The notes: generated by a model not told the origin, from the sequence alone. A DNA stretch of 64,000 nucleotides from Bacteroidetes bacterium OLB9 (GCA_001567255.1 LNBW01000066.1:16082-80081); one strand, 5' to 3'; shown: positions 37,770 through 48,008, counted from the stretch's first letter. Program-made: numbers and translations.

Positions 37770-39536
37770 TTAAGATCTTATCTTGTCAATGGTATCTCTG
37801 ACCATCTTTTTCAGGCTATTGCCAAATTCCTTTAAAACTTTATGCTCGCTCAAAAATTTCACCCAACTATGTTCAATCCAATGATGCAAAGGTGTGATCA
37901 GAGCAATAATCGATGCCTTAACTGCTAGCACTTTCATTGGCTCATGATGAGTAATAGAAACCATTTGATCAGCTAATAAATATATTATCAACTCAAACAA
38001 AGTAATCAGCGATATATAGCTCATGATTTTAAACCACCATTTCGGCACTTTAAAATTAGAGATAAATATCATTGACATAAATGCTAATATGATCAATAAA
38101 ACTAAGACCTGAATTTGTAGGTTAGATTTTCTATTATGATCTTCAATCAACCTTTGTTCCTCAAGTTCTTTATTCTTCAAAACATTACTGAGTTCTATAT
38201 CTCTAATGTACTCATTATTATGGATAGTCAAAATTTCATCTTTGGCTTTGTTTAATTGTAGCAAAAATGGTCGATCCAGATCTTTCATCAAAGGGAGCAA
38301 AACAGCCCCAATTTCAGAAGCGGTAAAAAAATTATTATTTTTTACGGCCATATCAAAAGCCCTTCTATAATTGTATAACATCATAGGAAAGTCACCATGC
38401 CTATTATAATACTCAGCCAGGCGAATATAAAAATTTACAGTGTATGCTTCATTTTTGGTGTCAAGCAATTTTTCTGCTCGTAAAAAATTAGCTACAGCAG
38501 ATGGATTATCCTTTACATTTTCAGCTATATAGGCATTAATCCTATAATACAACACTGAGTCCTGATGTCCAATTTCCTGGAGTCTATTAGGAAGTCTATT
38601 TGTGTATAAATGGGCAATCCCTTGTATATCATTTTTATTCATCAAAGCGCTCCGAAGTTCTGATTCAGCACTTTCAAATAACTTAGGATATTGCTTTGAA
38701 TGAGCAAAATTAAGTACCAAATTACTTTTAACTGAAGATTCATCCCAGTTGTCAGATTTATTCTCAAATATGGCTATCACCATCATATTTGAATAGTATG
38801 CCAAAGAATCTACAGGCTGCTCTGAAATAATCAGGTTTTTGCATTCCTCTAAAAACGATAGTGCAGTAATATATTTTTTCTGTTTGAAGTAATAAAAGGC
38901 CAATTCTTCAAGTGCTCTCTTTAATAACAAATTATCTTTAGATAAAAAACTTTGATTCCTTGCCTCCAATAAAAATTTCAATTCTTCAGCCGGTTGATTC
39001 AAAAGTTCATAGTATTTTGCCCTCAGCGACAACAATTTGATTTTGTTTTCTGTGCTCAAATTACCTATTCTGCCTAAATCATCAATCAAAGTGCGCGCTT
39101 GGTTTGCATTGCCTATCTTCAAATAATATTCTGAGGCCACCTGTAATAGCGCTATCTGTGTCGGTACAGTCAGATTATTGATAGAGACCAGTGTATTTTT
39201 TATAAAATTATCCATTTGACTGGAATCACTTGAGCTCTTAGGCTTTGCATACCTAATTAATGCTGTTCTAACTTTATACTCCCACTCGTTGCTTGATATT
39301 TGAATAGCTAACTTGTTGGCTTCATTCAGAGCAGCTAATCCCTTATTTTCTTCATCTACTGTAGAATCTATGTAAAATTGTGCTGCTTTGAGCAATGCTG
39401 GTATTCTTTTTTCAGGAATTGTATGATCATCACTCAATTCCTTCCGCCAATTTGTTTTGACATCTGAATCTGTGTTACATGCTGCAAAAAGCAACAAAAA
39501 ACCAATTGAGATAAATATTATGTAATAATTTTTCAT
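37770..39536 (-). CDS. TPR lipoprotein with C-terminal membrane module
   Basis: ATG 39536 gives a lipoprotein signal (MKNYYIIFISIGFLLLFAAC, Cys20). Residues 30-430 form helical pairs of about 40 residues, with Tyr/Ala spacing typical of tetratricopeptide repeats. A coiled-coil-like stretch (NVLKNKELEEQRLIEDHNRK) leads to a helix LQIQVLVLLIILAFMSMIF, then two or three further membrane segments and a cytoplasmic-looking basic end. The architecture recalls TPR-containing sensor proteins of Bacteroidota, but the kinase or LuxR output domain is absent. A lipid anchor plus internal helices is unusual. Function unknown. Confidence 0.75.
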   Translation of the reverse strand: MKNYYIIFISIGFLLLFAACNTDSDVKTNWRKELSDDHTIPEKRIPALLKAAQFYIDSTVDEENKGLAALNEANKLAIQISSNEWEYKVRTALIRYAKPKSSSDSSQMDNFIKNTLVSINNLTVPTQIALLQVASEYYLKIGNANQARTLIDDLGRIGNLSTENKIKLLSLRAKYYELLNQPAEELKFLLEARNQSFLSKDNLLLKRALEELAFYYFKQKKYITALSFLEECKNLIISEQPVDSLAYYSNMMVIAIFENKSDNWDESSVKSNLVLNFAHSKQYPKLFESAESELRSALMNKNDIQGIAHLYTNRLPNRLQEIGHQDSVLYYRINAYIAENVKDNPSAVANFLRAEKLLDTKNEAYTVNFYIRLAEYYNRHGDFPMMLYNYRRAFDMAVKNNNFFTASEIGAVLLPLMKDLDRPFLLQLNKAKDEILTIHNNEYIRDIELSNVLKNKELEEQRLIEDHNRKSNLQIQVLVLLIILAFMSMIFISNFKVPKWWFKIMSYISLITLFELIIYLLADQMVSITHHEPMKVLAVKASIIALITPLHHWIEHSWVKFLSEHKVLKEFGNSLKKMVRDTIDKIRS

Positions 39537-39636
39537 GATACAAAATAAAAATAACACAAATATTCTTCATTTCCATCTATTTTCATAATTTTAACGCTGA
39601 ATAAATATTTTTTAATAAAATTTTCAACCACCTATT

Positions 39637-40140
39637 ATGAGAAACTTAAGAATATCTTTGTTATGCCTGATTATTTTAGGCTTCGCATTGGCTTGCAGTA
39701 AACATATAAAAGATACTTCAGAGCCACCTTCGCAATCATTCATACCTGTGAACAAAGAAGTCGCAAAGGCACTCTTCAATAACTTCAGGAAAAAGATGGG
39801 CTACATTACAGCAAATGGAATGGTAAAAGATACAACACATGGCTATATCGATTTAAGCACAAAAGATCTAAAAACTTTAATGGCACTTGCTAATAGTATT
39901 GAGCAAAAAAATATTTCAGGTTATAGATTGTATTATGGTTATTCTAACGAAGAAAATGTTGTATATTACATGATGAGCACTATCGACAATAATGGAAATG
40001 AAGGTACAGATTATGTAGCTACACCTCAATCCAACAAAAAGACTCGCCACCTTGTCCATACCAGTGTGACGTTAGAAAAACAGGCCTTGGTGATCAGTAA
40101 TCCTTTTAATCTCTTTCGATATTACGCTAAAGCGTCTTAA
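39637..40140 (+). CDS. Small lipoprotein of unknown function
   Basis: The 167-residue precursor has a lipoprotein signal with Cys20 (LGFALAC). The mature part is soluble, with a helix KEVAKALFNNFRKKMG and several strands (YRLYYGYSNEENVVYYMMS). No known family. It is divergent from the TPR lipoprotein with 100 bp between the starts and is followed by a strong terminator. Confidence 0.75.
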   Translation: MRNLRISLLCLIILGFALACSKHIKDTSEPPSQSFIPVNKEVAKALFNNFRKKMGYITANGMVKDTTHGYIDLSTKDLKTLMALANSIEQKNISGYRLYYGYSNEENVVYYMMSTIDNNGNEGTDYVATPQSNKKTRHLVHTSVTLEKQALVISNPFNLFRYYAKAS

Positions 40141-40184
40141 TCAGATTTTAACATCAACACTACATTATACCAATCTATCCAAAA

Positions 40185-40221
40185 AAATGGGGCAGAAGAA
40201 AATAATTCCACTGCCCCATTT
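40185..40221. terminator. Bidirectional rho-independent terminator
   Basis: AAATGGGGCAG (40185-40195) pairs perfectly with CTGCCCCATTT (40211-40221), a GC-rich 11-bp stem. A run of A on the left and T on the right lets it serve both the plus-strand lipoprotein gene and the converging minus-strand TPR gene. Confidence 0.9.
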
Positions 40222-40251
40222 TTATTTTAATGAATAACTATAGGTGACTAC

Positions 40252-41541
40252 TTAATTGCCCCCCATAGATTCAAGTTTTAATTTGTACTGATTAGACTTT
40301 TCAAAATCACCCTCTCTAGCATAGATTTCCTTTAATGCTATTTTTACGTTCACATCATTAGGATCCAGCTTCTCTGCTTTTTCAAAATAGGGTTTAGCTT
40401 GTAGGAAGTAACCATCCATTTCCTTTTTGATGTCATTGTACTTCTTAGTACCGGCAGGCGTGATATCATCACTCAGAGCATTGAGTTTACTGGTAAGGCT
40501 GGCAGCTTTATTATAATATAATGCTCCTTGACTATACACTGCATCAAAAGACTTTGGATCGAGTTCCACCGCTTGGTTAAAATAAGACATTGCTTTATCA
40601 AAATACTCATCAGCTTTAGCTATATTATCTTGTGCTCTTTCATTTTGATTCAGCTGATCATATACATTACCCATAGTGGTATAAACCGACACATTGTCTG
40701 GTTCCTTTTTGATGGCGGCTTCGAGCTTTCCTATCAGTGCATCCAGTTTCTGAACTCTAAGGTAGTAATTGATTTCCGCGAACAACAAGCTACTGTCATC
40801 CGGGTTAAGTGTTTTGCCTTGTTCAAGATACTGCATTGCTTTTGCTTCATCTTTATCCACCGTCAGGGTAAAAAGTGCTTCATACACTAAAGGTTGAGGA
40901 TATTTCTCTTCATATAGTTTGAGAAAATACGGATAGGATTCTTGCTTATACTTGCCCAGGTATCCAGCTGCAGCTGTATAAAAATAGTGATCACCTCTAG
41001 CAACAGCGTCATCCAAACGGCTCTTTTCTTGCCTTTCCTTTAGAATTTCATAGTCTTGTATGGCTGCTTTAAAGTTTTTAAATGCATTGTCGTAATCATT
41101 GACTTGAAAGAATGTAATACCGATATTATTAACATGATCTTCATTCTCTTTCAATCCTACCAGAGCGTCTTTCTTCTGCGATTTTTTAACTGCAACTGAC
41201 AATGCTTTTTCAAATGCTTGTTGAGCTATCAATCCTGCTTCTGGTGTTGTCAGTGGGTATGAAGGATCAAGTACCTTTCTATTCATTTCTGCTCTCGCTA
41301 TCTCATTATAAATCTGGCCTTTCGCATTCCAAGCATCAGGGTCAGCTTGAGCTTCTTTTGATGTAAAAATTTCATCAATTGATTTCAGTGCATTTGTAAG
41401 ATCATCTTTGTTAGCAACTGGATCCATGTAGTAATTACCCAGTGCTCTATTTGCCTTTTTCAATTGTTTTAAATAATCCTGGGCATTAGCAGCAGAAATA
41501 GCAACCAAAAAGACAAGAGCCCCTAAAAAAATTTGTTTCAT
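40252..41541 (-). CDS. Secreted TPR-repeat protein
   Basis: The 429-residue precursor has a signal peptide ending near residue 20 (ISAANAQ). The rest is a series of tetratricopeptide repeats, clearest in NNIGITFFQVNDYDNAFKNF, YTTMGNVYDQLNQNERAQD and QAVELDPKSFDAVYSQGAL. TPR arrays bind partner proteins; none can be named here. A -7 element lies 89 bp upstream. Probably periplasmic. Confidence 0.85.
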   Translation of the reverse strand: MKQIFLGALVFLVAISAANAQDYLKQLKKANRALGNYYMDPVANKDDLTNALKSIDEIFTSKEAQADPDAWNAKGQIYNEIARAEMNRKVLDPSYPLTTPEAGLIAQQAFEKALSVAVKKSQKKDALVGLKENEDHVNNIGITFFQVNDYDNAFKNFKAAIQDYEILKERQEKSRLDDAVARGDHYFYTAAAGYLGKYKQESYPYFLKLYEEKYPQPLVYEALFTLTVDKDEAKAMQYLEQGKTLNPDDSSLLFAEINYYLRVQKLDALIGKLEAAIKKEPDNVSVYTTMGNVYDQLNQNERAQDNIAKADEYFDKAMSYFNQAVELDPKSFDAVYSQGALYYNKAASLTSKLNALSDDITPAGTKKYNDIKKEMDGYFLQAKPYFEKAEKLDPNDVNVKIALKEIYAREGDFEKSNQYKLKLESMGGN

Positions 41542-41629
41542 CGTAAATTCTGTTTTGTTAAAAATATAAGTACGTATGTAGAAAATAATTTATTGTCATA
41601 TCCTACAATATCACATTAAAGACGTAAGA

Positions 41630-41637
41630 CAAAGATA
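41630..41637 (-). promoter_or_regulatory. -7 element TATCTTTG
   Basis: The complement reads TATCTTTG, 89 bp upstream of the secreted TPR protein. Confidence 0.55.
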
Positions 41638-41723
41638 AACTTTCTACATATCAAGTTAAAATTTTATCAATCTTTTGTTAAAACATTCTAAATCTTTTGT
41701 CTAAATAAGCACACAAATGCTGC

Positions 41724-44192
41724 TTATTCCTCTTCTTCTTCCTTTTCATCCCGCCTGATTACCGTCACGTCTGCTATAGATTCATTGTCTCCGATTCTGA
41801 TAACTTTCACACCTTGAGTGGCACGTCCCATCAAACGAATGTCAGATACCGGAGTACGAATCACAATGCCATCCACTGTGGTAATCATCAGATCATCAAA
41901 TTCACTCACCCACTTAATAGCTATTAACTTCCCAGTCTTTGGCGTGACATTGATTGTCTTAACACCTTTTCCACCTCGGTTGGTGATTCGATAATCTTCA
42001 AGTGGAGAGCGTTTTCCATTACCTTTCTCTGAAACAACAAACACAGAGAAATCTGCACGGGTAGGATCAGCAGCAATCATACCGATTACCTCATCATGTT
42101 CATCATCGAGGGTGATGGCCTTTACGCCGGCGGCTGTTCTACCCATCGGCCTTACCTTTGACTCATTGAAGCGGATGGCTCGACCACCTTTATTGGCTAT
42201 AATAATCTCATTGTCACCACTGGTCAATTTAGCCTCTAGCAACTGATCTCCTTCATTGATAGTTATAGCATTGATTCCATTGACTCTTGGCCGAGAGAAG
42301 GCTTCTACAATGGTTTTTTTAACCAATCCTTTCTTAGTACAGAAGATGATATAGTTATTATTAATAAAGTCTTCATCACCCAGGTTTTCAATCTTTATGT
42401 AGGCCCTGACCTTATCATCTTGTGGTATGGCCATGATATTTTGAATGACTCTTCCCTGAGCACTCTTGTTGGCTTCCGGGATTTCAAAAGCCCTTAACCA
42501 GAAACATCTGCCCTGCTCTGTGAACAGCAACAAGTAATCATGACTATTTGCAATAAACATCTGCTCTACAAAGTCGGTATCTCTAGTCTTTGCGCCACGA
42601 GATCCACGACCACCTCTGCTCTGCTGTCTAAACTCATCCGTCTTAGTACGCTTGATATAGCCAAGATGAGATATTGTGATGACCATCTCTTCATTTGGTA
42701 TCAGATCCTCTATACTGATTTCGTCATCGGCATAAGAAATTTCTGTTCTTCGTTTGTCACCATATTTTTCGTTGACTTCGTCCAACTCTTCCTTGATAAT
42801 ACCACGCTGCAGGGCTTCACTGGCTAGGATATTTCTATAATGCTCTATTTTGGCAAGTAATTCTTGATATTCTTCTTTGACTTTTTCTATCTCGAGACTA
42901 ACTAATCGTTGTAATCTCATTTCGAGTATAGCTTTGGCCTGAATCTCACTCAACTGGAATGCAGACATGAGGCCATCCTTAGCGTCATCTACAGTTTTAG
43001 ACTGTCGGATGATGCGTATGACTTCGTCTATATTGTCCAGCGCAATTAATAATCCTTCAAGGATATGAGCTCGCTCTAGTGCCTTTTCCAGATCGTATTG
43101 CGTTCTACGCACTATCACCTCTAATCTAAATTTAATAAACTCTGACACCAGATCCTTCAAGTTGAGCAACATAGGACGGCCATTGACCAGGGCAATATTA
43201 TTCACTCCAAATGATGATTGAAGCGGTGTAAATTTATATAATTTGCTGAGTACTACGCTCGCCATTGCATCACGCTTAACTTCGATCACTATTCTCAGTC
43301 CGTTTCTATCTGATTCGTCGCGAATAGCCGATATGCCCTCTATCTTACCTTCATTGACCAATTCAGCAATTTTGCTTACCAGCATAGCTTTGTTGACCTG
43401 ATAAGGTATTTCACTAATGATGATGACTTCTTTACCATTGTGTCCAGACTCAACTTCGGCGCGGCCTCTGACCACCACTCTACCTCGACCAGTTTCAAAA
43501 GCTTCTTTGACTCCTGAATAGCCATATATAACACCACCAGTCGGGAAGTCCGGTGCTTTGATGTGCTCCATCAATTCTTCAACCGAAATATCCGGATTAT
43601 CTACTGCTGCCTTTATTCCTGCAACAACTTCCGACAAATTGTGAGGTAGCATATTGGTAGCCATACCTACTGCAATACCTGAAGCTCCATTGATCAGAAG
43701 ATTAGGAATCTTAGTCGGTAGCACTGTAGGTTCTTCCAATGAATCATCAAAATTCAATCGAAAATCAACCGTATTTTTATTAATGTCCGCCAAAATATCA
43801 TCAGAGATACGCGCCATCCTAGCTTCTGTATAACGCATAGCCGCAGGACCATCTCCATCCATCGATCCAAAGTTGCCCTGACCATGTACTAATGGATATC
43901 GAAGTGACCATTCCTGAGCCATTCTCACCATCGCATCATATACTGAACCATCTCCATGTGGATGGTACTTTCCAAGGACTTCACCTACGATTCTTGCGGA
44001 TTTCTTATGTGCCTTGCCATAAGACAAACCTAATTCTGACATGCCGTACAACACCCTTCTATGCACGGGCTTTAATCCATCCCTGACATCCGGCAATGCT
44101 CTTGCCACAATCACTGACATCGAATAGTCAATGTATGAAGACTTCATTTCGTCCTCAATACTTATCGGGATAACTCTTTGATGATTAGCCAT
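41724..44192 (-). CDS. gyrA: DNA gyrase subunit A
   Basis: Breaks and rejoins DNA in the gyrase holoenzyme to introduce negative supercoils. The 822-residue protein starts [20 protein letters not shown] and has the active Tyr121 ([11 protein letters not shown]. coli Tyr122), with the quinolone-binding region at 77-86. The C-terminal beta-pinwheel includes the GyrA box [10 protein letters not shown], which separates it from ParC. Acidic residues close the protein (EEEEE), as often in Bacteroidota. Residue 82, equivalent to E. coli Ser83, is Gly. A -7 element lies 37 bp upstream. Confidence 0.97.
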   Translation of the reverse strand: MANHQRVIPISIEDEMKSSYIDYSMSVIVARALPDVRDGLKPVHRRVLYGMSELGLSYGKAHKKSARIVGEVLGKYHPHGDGSVYDAMVRMAQEWSLRYPLVHGQGNFGSMDGDGPAAMRYTEARMARISDDILADINKNTVDFRLNFDDSLEEPTVLPTKIPNLLINGASGIAVGMATNMLPHNLSEVVAGIKAAVDNPDISVEELMEHIKAPDFPTGGVIYGYSGVKEAFETGRGRVVVRGRAEVESGHNGKEVIIISEIPYQVNKAMLVSKIAELVNEGKIEGISAIRDESDRNGLRIVIEVKRDAMASVVLSKLYKFTPLQSSFGVNNIALVNGRPMLLNLKDLVSEFIKFRLEVIVRRTQYDLEKALERAHILEGLLIALDNIDEVIRIIRQSKTVDDAKDGLMSAFQLSEIQAKAILEMRLQRLVSLEIEKVKEEYQELLAKIEHYRNILASEALQRGIIKEELDEVNEKYGDKRRTEISYADDEISIEDLIPNEEMVITISHLGYIKRTKTDEFRQQSRGGRGSRGAKTRDTDFVEQMFIANSHDYLLLFTEQGRCFWLRAFEIPEANKSAQGRVIQNIMAIPQDDKVRAYIKIENLGDEDFINNNYIIFCTKKGLVKKTIVEAFSRPRVNGINAITINEGDQLLEAKLTSGDNEIIIANKGGRAIRFNESKVRPMGRTAAGVKAITLDDEHDEVIGMIAADPTRADFSVFVVSEKGNGKRSPLEDYRITNRGGKGVKTINVTPKTGKLIAIKWVSEFDDLMITTVDGIVIRTPVSDIRLMGRATQGVKVIRIGDNESIADVTVIRRDEKEEEEE

Positions 44193-44228
44193 TTATATAT
44201 TTATATATTAGTTATCAAAAACAATTCG

Positions 44229-44236
44229 CAAAGATA
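44229..44236 (-). promoter_or_regulatory. -7 element TATCTTTG for gyrA
   Basis: The complement reads TATCTTTG, 37 bp upstream of the gyrA start. Confidence 0.6.
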
Positions 44237-44412
44237 CGAAAAAAATATAATATTACACACTAAATATGTAAAAAAATAACTGGTTTATTTTTTGATAATA
44301 TCAATATATAAAACATTGAATATTAATGTATAATAATTCAAAACCTGATTCTTTAGCGTGTTCATTTCGTCCTATTCATACTGGTTGATGATTCTACATC
44401 AAAACGAGGTGA

Positions 44413-45351
44413 TCATAGGTGATTTTCCAGCCAAGCAAGCAAGCGCTCAAATACTTCTTGTTTTATATCTTCATTGAGAATTTCATGGCGCATCTCAGGG
44501 TATAAGTGCAGTGTAATGTCATTAAATCCATCCTTTTGAAGATGCGCAACGGTAGTTTTCACTCCTTTGCCAAAATCGCCAATTGGATCCTGGGCTCCAC
44601 TAATAAATAGAAATGGAAAATCATGCGAGATGCTTTTGGCCCAATCTCTTCGCGTAGCCCGATCTACAAATGACATCAACCCATAAAATCCATTATAGGT
44701 AAAAGGAACACCATTCATGGGATCGCTGGTAAAATCTTCTCGGTTGGTCTTGCTCAAGCTTAGCCAGCTTGTACTGTCACCGCCGGGTTCAGATGAAAAC
44801 CGCATATTATTCATCTTACTAAAGACATTATTGAGCACCCAGCTGCGTTGAGCAGGACGTAAGCTATTGAGCATTTTAAGATAGTTTTTTGCAATGGTCG
44901 CGCCATGCATTTTGCCTCCTGTACCTACAATCACTGCAGCACGAAAACGATGGCTTTCTTCTTGCAACAAACAACGAGTAATGAATGACCCCATCGAATG
45001 TCCAAGTATAAAGTGTGGAACATCCGGAAAGTGTTGCTCAAGTTTCGTCGCCATAGCCTTAGCTACATTCAATACAAAACCCGTCGGATTGTGCTTTTGA
45101 AAAAAGCCCATGTTGTCATTGTTGCCGGCTGTCCTTCCATGTCCCGGATGATCATACGTCAGTACAGCATATCCATGCTCCGTAAGGAATCTTGCTAAAG
45201 CATCATATCGGCCACTGTGTTCTTGCATACCATGCAAAATCAATACCGTTCCCTTAACAGATACAGCTTCAGGAGTATAAATGGTGTGATATATTTTGCT
45301 ATTAACATCAACTGTCGTTTCGACATGATGAAAATCGCTTTTCATATTCAT
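44413..45351 (-). CDS. Alpha/beta hydrolase (monoacylglycerol-lipase-like)
   Basis: The 312-residue protein has the lysophospholipase / monoglyceride lipase signature: LILHGMQEHSGRYDALARFL, TYDHPGHGRTAG, nucleophile Ser119 in LGHSMGSF, a catalytic Asp in ISGAQDPIGDFG and a His near LYPEMRHEILNE. No signal peptide, so cytoplasmic. It probably hydrolyses monoacylglycerols or related esters; the substrate is unproven. It stands alone between gyrA and the ferredoxin gene. Confidence 0.9.
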   Translation of the reverse strand: MNMKSDFHHVETTVDVNSKIYHTIYTPEAVSVKGTVLILHGMQEHSGRYDALARFLTEHGYAVLTYDHPGHGRTAGNNDNMGFFQKHNPTGFVLNVAKAMATKLEQHFPDVPHFILGHSMGSFITRCLLQEESHRFRAAVIVGTGGKMHGATIAKNYLKMLNSLRPAQRSWVLNNVFSKMNNMRFSSEPGGDSTSWLSLSKTNREDFTSDPMNGVPFTYNGFYGLMSFVDRATRRDWAKSISHDFPFLFISGAQDPIGDFGKGVKTTVAHLQKDGFNDITLHLYPEMRHEILNEDIKQEVFERLLAWLENHL

Positions 45352-45587
45352 TTTAAAATAAGTTTATAGTTAAACAATCAATATTTTATATCTTAAAATG
45401 TTTAAAAAATTGACCACTTAACTTCCAATTACTGTAAGTAGCATTCGGATGTTGCGACTTCTCGTCCGTGTCCATTCTCAATACAATTTAGATCGAAAAA
45501 AAATTGTTGATTTATTTCTTAATTAGAATTGAACTAAATAAAGACCCTTATGTTTAAAAGTCAAACAACAAAAAGGAAGACAACCAT

Positions 45588-45929
45588 ATGGCAACAGTAA
45601 AGTTTAGATTTGAAGATACCTCTATACCAGAAAAAGTAGTGGAAAATGTAGAGACAGATATGTCAATACTTGAGGTCGCTGAAGAAAATGATGTGCATCT
45701 CAATCACAACTGTGGTGGAGTGTGTGCTTGCTCGACATGTCATGTATATATGATAGAAGGCGAAGATGCCGTAGAGGAAATCTCTGATAAAGAGGAAGAT
45801 TTTATAGATCGTGCCATCAATCCAAGAGTAGAGTCAAGACTCGGGTGTCAGTGTGTGATACTGGATGAAGACGCATACATAGAGGTCATCATTCCGGATC
45901 AACGCAATATCATCGGGCACGAGCATTGA
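45588..45929 (+). CDS. 2Fe-2S ferredoxin, adrenodoxin/ISC type
   Basis: Small electron carrier, cytoplasmic. Of 113 residues, the cluster ligands are Cys42, Cys48 and Cys51 (NCGGVCACSTCHVY) and Cys87 (SRLGCQCVI), the spacing of adrenodoxin-type proteins linked to Fe-S assembly and P450 or hydroxylase reduction. No iscS/iscU genes lie nearby. It stands alone with a hairpin shortly after its stop. Confidence 0.93.
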   Translation: MATVKFRFEDTSIPEKVVENVETDMSILEVAEENDVHLNHNCGGVCACSTCHVYMIEGEDAVEEISDKEEDFIDRAINPRVESRLGCQCVILDEDAYIEVIIPDQRNIIGHEH

Positions 45930-45959
45930 TAGATTATGTAAATTGAAATTGACAAAAAG

Positions 45960-45993
45960 AAACCAATAAGATCGATCATGATTTTGTTGGTTT
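45960..45993 (+). terminator. Hairpin terminator after ferredoxin
   Basis: AAACCAA (45960-45966) pairs with TTGGTTT (45987-45993), followed by further T. The stem is weak but ends in T7 within 60 bp of the ferredoxin stop. Confidence 0.6.
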
Positions 45994-46036
45994 TTTTATT
46001 TAATACTATACCTCCTAGACCAATAGCAAAACAAGT

Positions 46037-46044
46037 TATATTTG
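46037..46044 (+). promoter_or_regulatory. -7 element TATATTTG
   Basis: TATATTTG, 12 bp before ATG 46057 of the next gene. Confidence 0.55.
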
Positions 46045-46056
46045 CCATTTTAATCT

Positions 46057-46920
46057 ATGCCACATAAAAAAATTCAAAATCATATACTTCATCCTACAGT
46101 AACAATTAAAGAAGTAGGTAGCGGTTCGGGATTAATCCTTGATGGAGACCAATGCTATATCGTCTCTGATAGCTCAAATGTATTGTATCAATGCAATCTG
46201 GAGAAAGGAATAGTAGATAAGAAAATAAGTTTGCACATGGATGGCAAGCTAGAAGAAAACCTGAGCAAACCCCAAAAGCCTGATTTTGAAGCTTGTTGCT
46301 CATATGATGGTCACCATTACATTATCGGGTCAGGATCAACTGAAAACCGAATGGAAATGGCCATTCTAAACCAAGATTTTGTACTCCTCGAACGCAAGTC
46401 TTTAGCACCCTTGTATCATAAAATGATGCTGGCTACTGGCATTGGCATTGAAGATTTCAATATAGAAGCAGCTGTAGTGTACTCTGAAAGTAAGGCTTTA
46501 TTTTTCAATCGCGGCAATGGACCCAACCGTAAAAATGGCATCATCACAACTGCACATTGGTACAAAGATCACAGTAAGGTCACCGGATACTTACCCATGC
46601 AACTACCCACCATCAATGGCTTTGACAGTACGTTTTCTGATGCCGTACTGACAGACGATGCTATCTTTTTTCTAGCCACAGCGGAAGATACCCGCTCAGT
46701 ATATGAGGATGGTGCTGTAGCGGGCAGCGCTATAGGTAGAATCGATGCTAAAACCTTACAAATGACCGACTTTGTCGTGATAAGCAATGATTACAAATTA
46801 GAAGGAATCGCACTGCAGGCATCTACCAGTGACACTGTCATTTTTCTTGTGTGCGAAGATGGCGATGATACACCAGCAGGCACAAAACTATTCAATCTAG
46901 AAATGCAGCTTGCAGAATAG
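46057..46920 (+). CDS. DUF6929-like beta-propeller protein
   Basis: The 287-residue protein has no signal peptide and repeats a propeller-like strand pattern: SGLILDGDQCYIVSDSSNVL, KPQKPDFEACCSYDGHHYII, GSGSTENRMEMAILN, FNRGNGPNRKNGI, FSDAVLTDDAIFFLATAEDT. I associate the KPDFE...GSGSTE pairing with DUF6929, from memory only. A cytoplasmic role is likely; nothing else is known. It stands alone. Confidence 0.75.
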   Translation: MPHKKIQNHILHPTVTIKEVGSGSGLILDGDQCYIVSDSSNVLYQCNLEKGIVDKKISLHMDGKLEENLSKPQKPDFEACCSYDGHHYIIGSGSTENRMEMAILNQDFVLLERKSLAPLYHKMMLATGIGIEDFNIEAAVVYSESKALFFNRGNGPNRKNGIITTAHWYKDHSKVTGYLPMQLPTINGFDSTFSDAVLTDDAIFFLATAEDTRSVYEDGAVAGSAIGRIDAKTLQMTDFVVISNDYKLEGIALQASTSDTVIFLVCEDGDDTPAGTKLFNLEMQLAE

Positions 46921-47097
46921 ATCATGTGACTTATAGCAACATAGGAAAAGGTATGCAACCATGATCATATACTTCAGCATGTTTGATTTCGCAATGAGTG
47001 ATTGTTCATAACCGAAGGTCGCAAAAGTATCGGCTTGCAAGGTATCCTTACCATCGTATTTTAAGCTAAATTAAGGATTATAAATTTTCTGTTTGAA

Positions 47098-47245
47098 AAC
47101 GCTAGTTCATATCTACTATAATACTCGGTTTTCTGTCCTCGACATAGTAAAAAACTATATCTACGGAAAAAACATTTGAGCGTTCTTGCTAAATTGTATC
47201 ATTTCGATTCGCAACAAAATCTAAAGGGTAATATGAGATAAAAAT
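47098..47245 (+). repeat. Intergenic repeat, family 2 (copy R3)
   Basis: Shares with copy R1 the block TCCTCGACATAGTAAAA, a following CTATA.CTA, then TTGTATCATTTC and ACAAA.TCTA followed by GTAATATGAG. It is more worn than R1 and R2. It takes up part of the 672-bp gap before the ssb pair; the remaining gap holds a palindrome at 47429 and leader sequence. Confidence 0.55.
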
Positions 47246-47428
47246 ATCTTTGTATCGTCAATCTAGTTATTGAAATTAAGATAAAAAATACTTGTTGCCA
47301 GCAATATTGTAAGCCACCTTTGTACAATAATGGTCAAATTTTACAAAAAAAAATATAAATAATCCAATTTTACTATTCAATTGTAATTCAGCGCATTATA
47401 AAATTTCTATTAATTTGTATTCATATAG

Positions 47429-47446
47429 ATACGTTTACAAACGTAT
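47429..47446. promoter_or_regulatory. Palindromic operator-like site upstream of tandem ssb
   Basis: ATACGTTT and AAACGTAT flank a 2-bp spacer (AC), an 18-bp near-perfect dyad of operator type, about 147 bp before the first ssb start. A further ACGTAT lies close by. The regulator is unknown. Confidence 0.5.
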
Positions 47447-47592
47447 TTACACGTATAAAAAACGCATCATTAATCTGAACGCCTCCATCTTTGCCTCATC
47501 AATCGATCGCAAGATCCAAATTTGTTTCACCCGTCGGTGATAATTACAATAAAACATATGCACGATTATCACGGACACAAATTTTAATTATC

Positions 47593-47961
47593 ATGTTACA
47601 CAATGTAAAAAATTCAGTTCAGATTGTTGGCCACGTAGGCAGCGACGTTTCACTCATGTCTTTTGACAATGGCAACAAAAAGGCTACCACTATTGTAGCG
47701 ACCAATGAATACTTCACCAACAGTAAAGGTGAGAAAAACAAGCAAACCAATTGGCACAAAATCATCGCATGGGGCAAGACCGCAGAAGACCTCGCAGCCT
47801 ATCTAAAAAAGGGAGCAGAAGTGGCAATTTACGGTCGTCTATCCAACCGAACTTATACAGATGCCTCCGGCACCACAAAATACGTCACGGAGATCATCGT
47901 CAATGAGTTTTACAAAATAGCAAAGGTCACTACCAATACTTCGGAAGCTGTTCCTTTTTAA
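47593..47961 (+). CDS. ssb: Single-stranded DNA-binding protein (copy 1)
   Basis: ATG 47593 gives MLHNVKNSVQIVGHVGSDVS, a normal SSB start; a longer reading from 47491 would add a leader unlike the family. The 122-residue OB-fold protein has the core WHKIIAWGKTAEDLAAYLKK, AEVAIYGRLSNRTYTD and the closing EIIVNEFYKI. It lacks the long acidic C-terminal tail (DDDIPF) of the main SSB, ending TSEAVPF. It lies 47 bp before a paralogue. It is likely an accessory SSB linked to the helicase-nuclease downstream. Confidence 0.93.
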   Translation: MLHNVKNSVQIVGHVGSDVSLMSFDNGNKKATTIVATNEYFTNSKGEKNKQTNWHKIIAWGKTAEDLAAYLKKGAEVAIYGRLSNRTYTDASGTTKYVTEIIVNEFYKIAKVTTNTSEAVPF

Positions 47962-48008
47962 TATCATTAATTTTATTACTTATTCATTCATTTATAAAAA
48001 ATAATATC

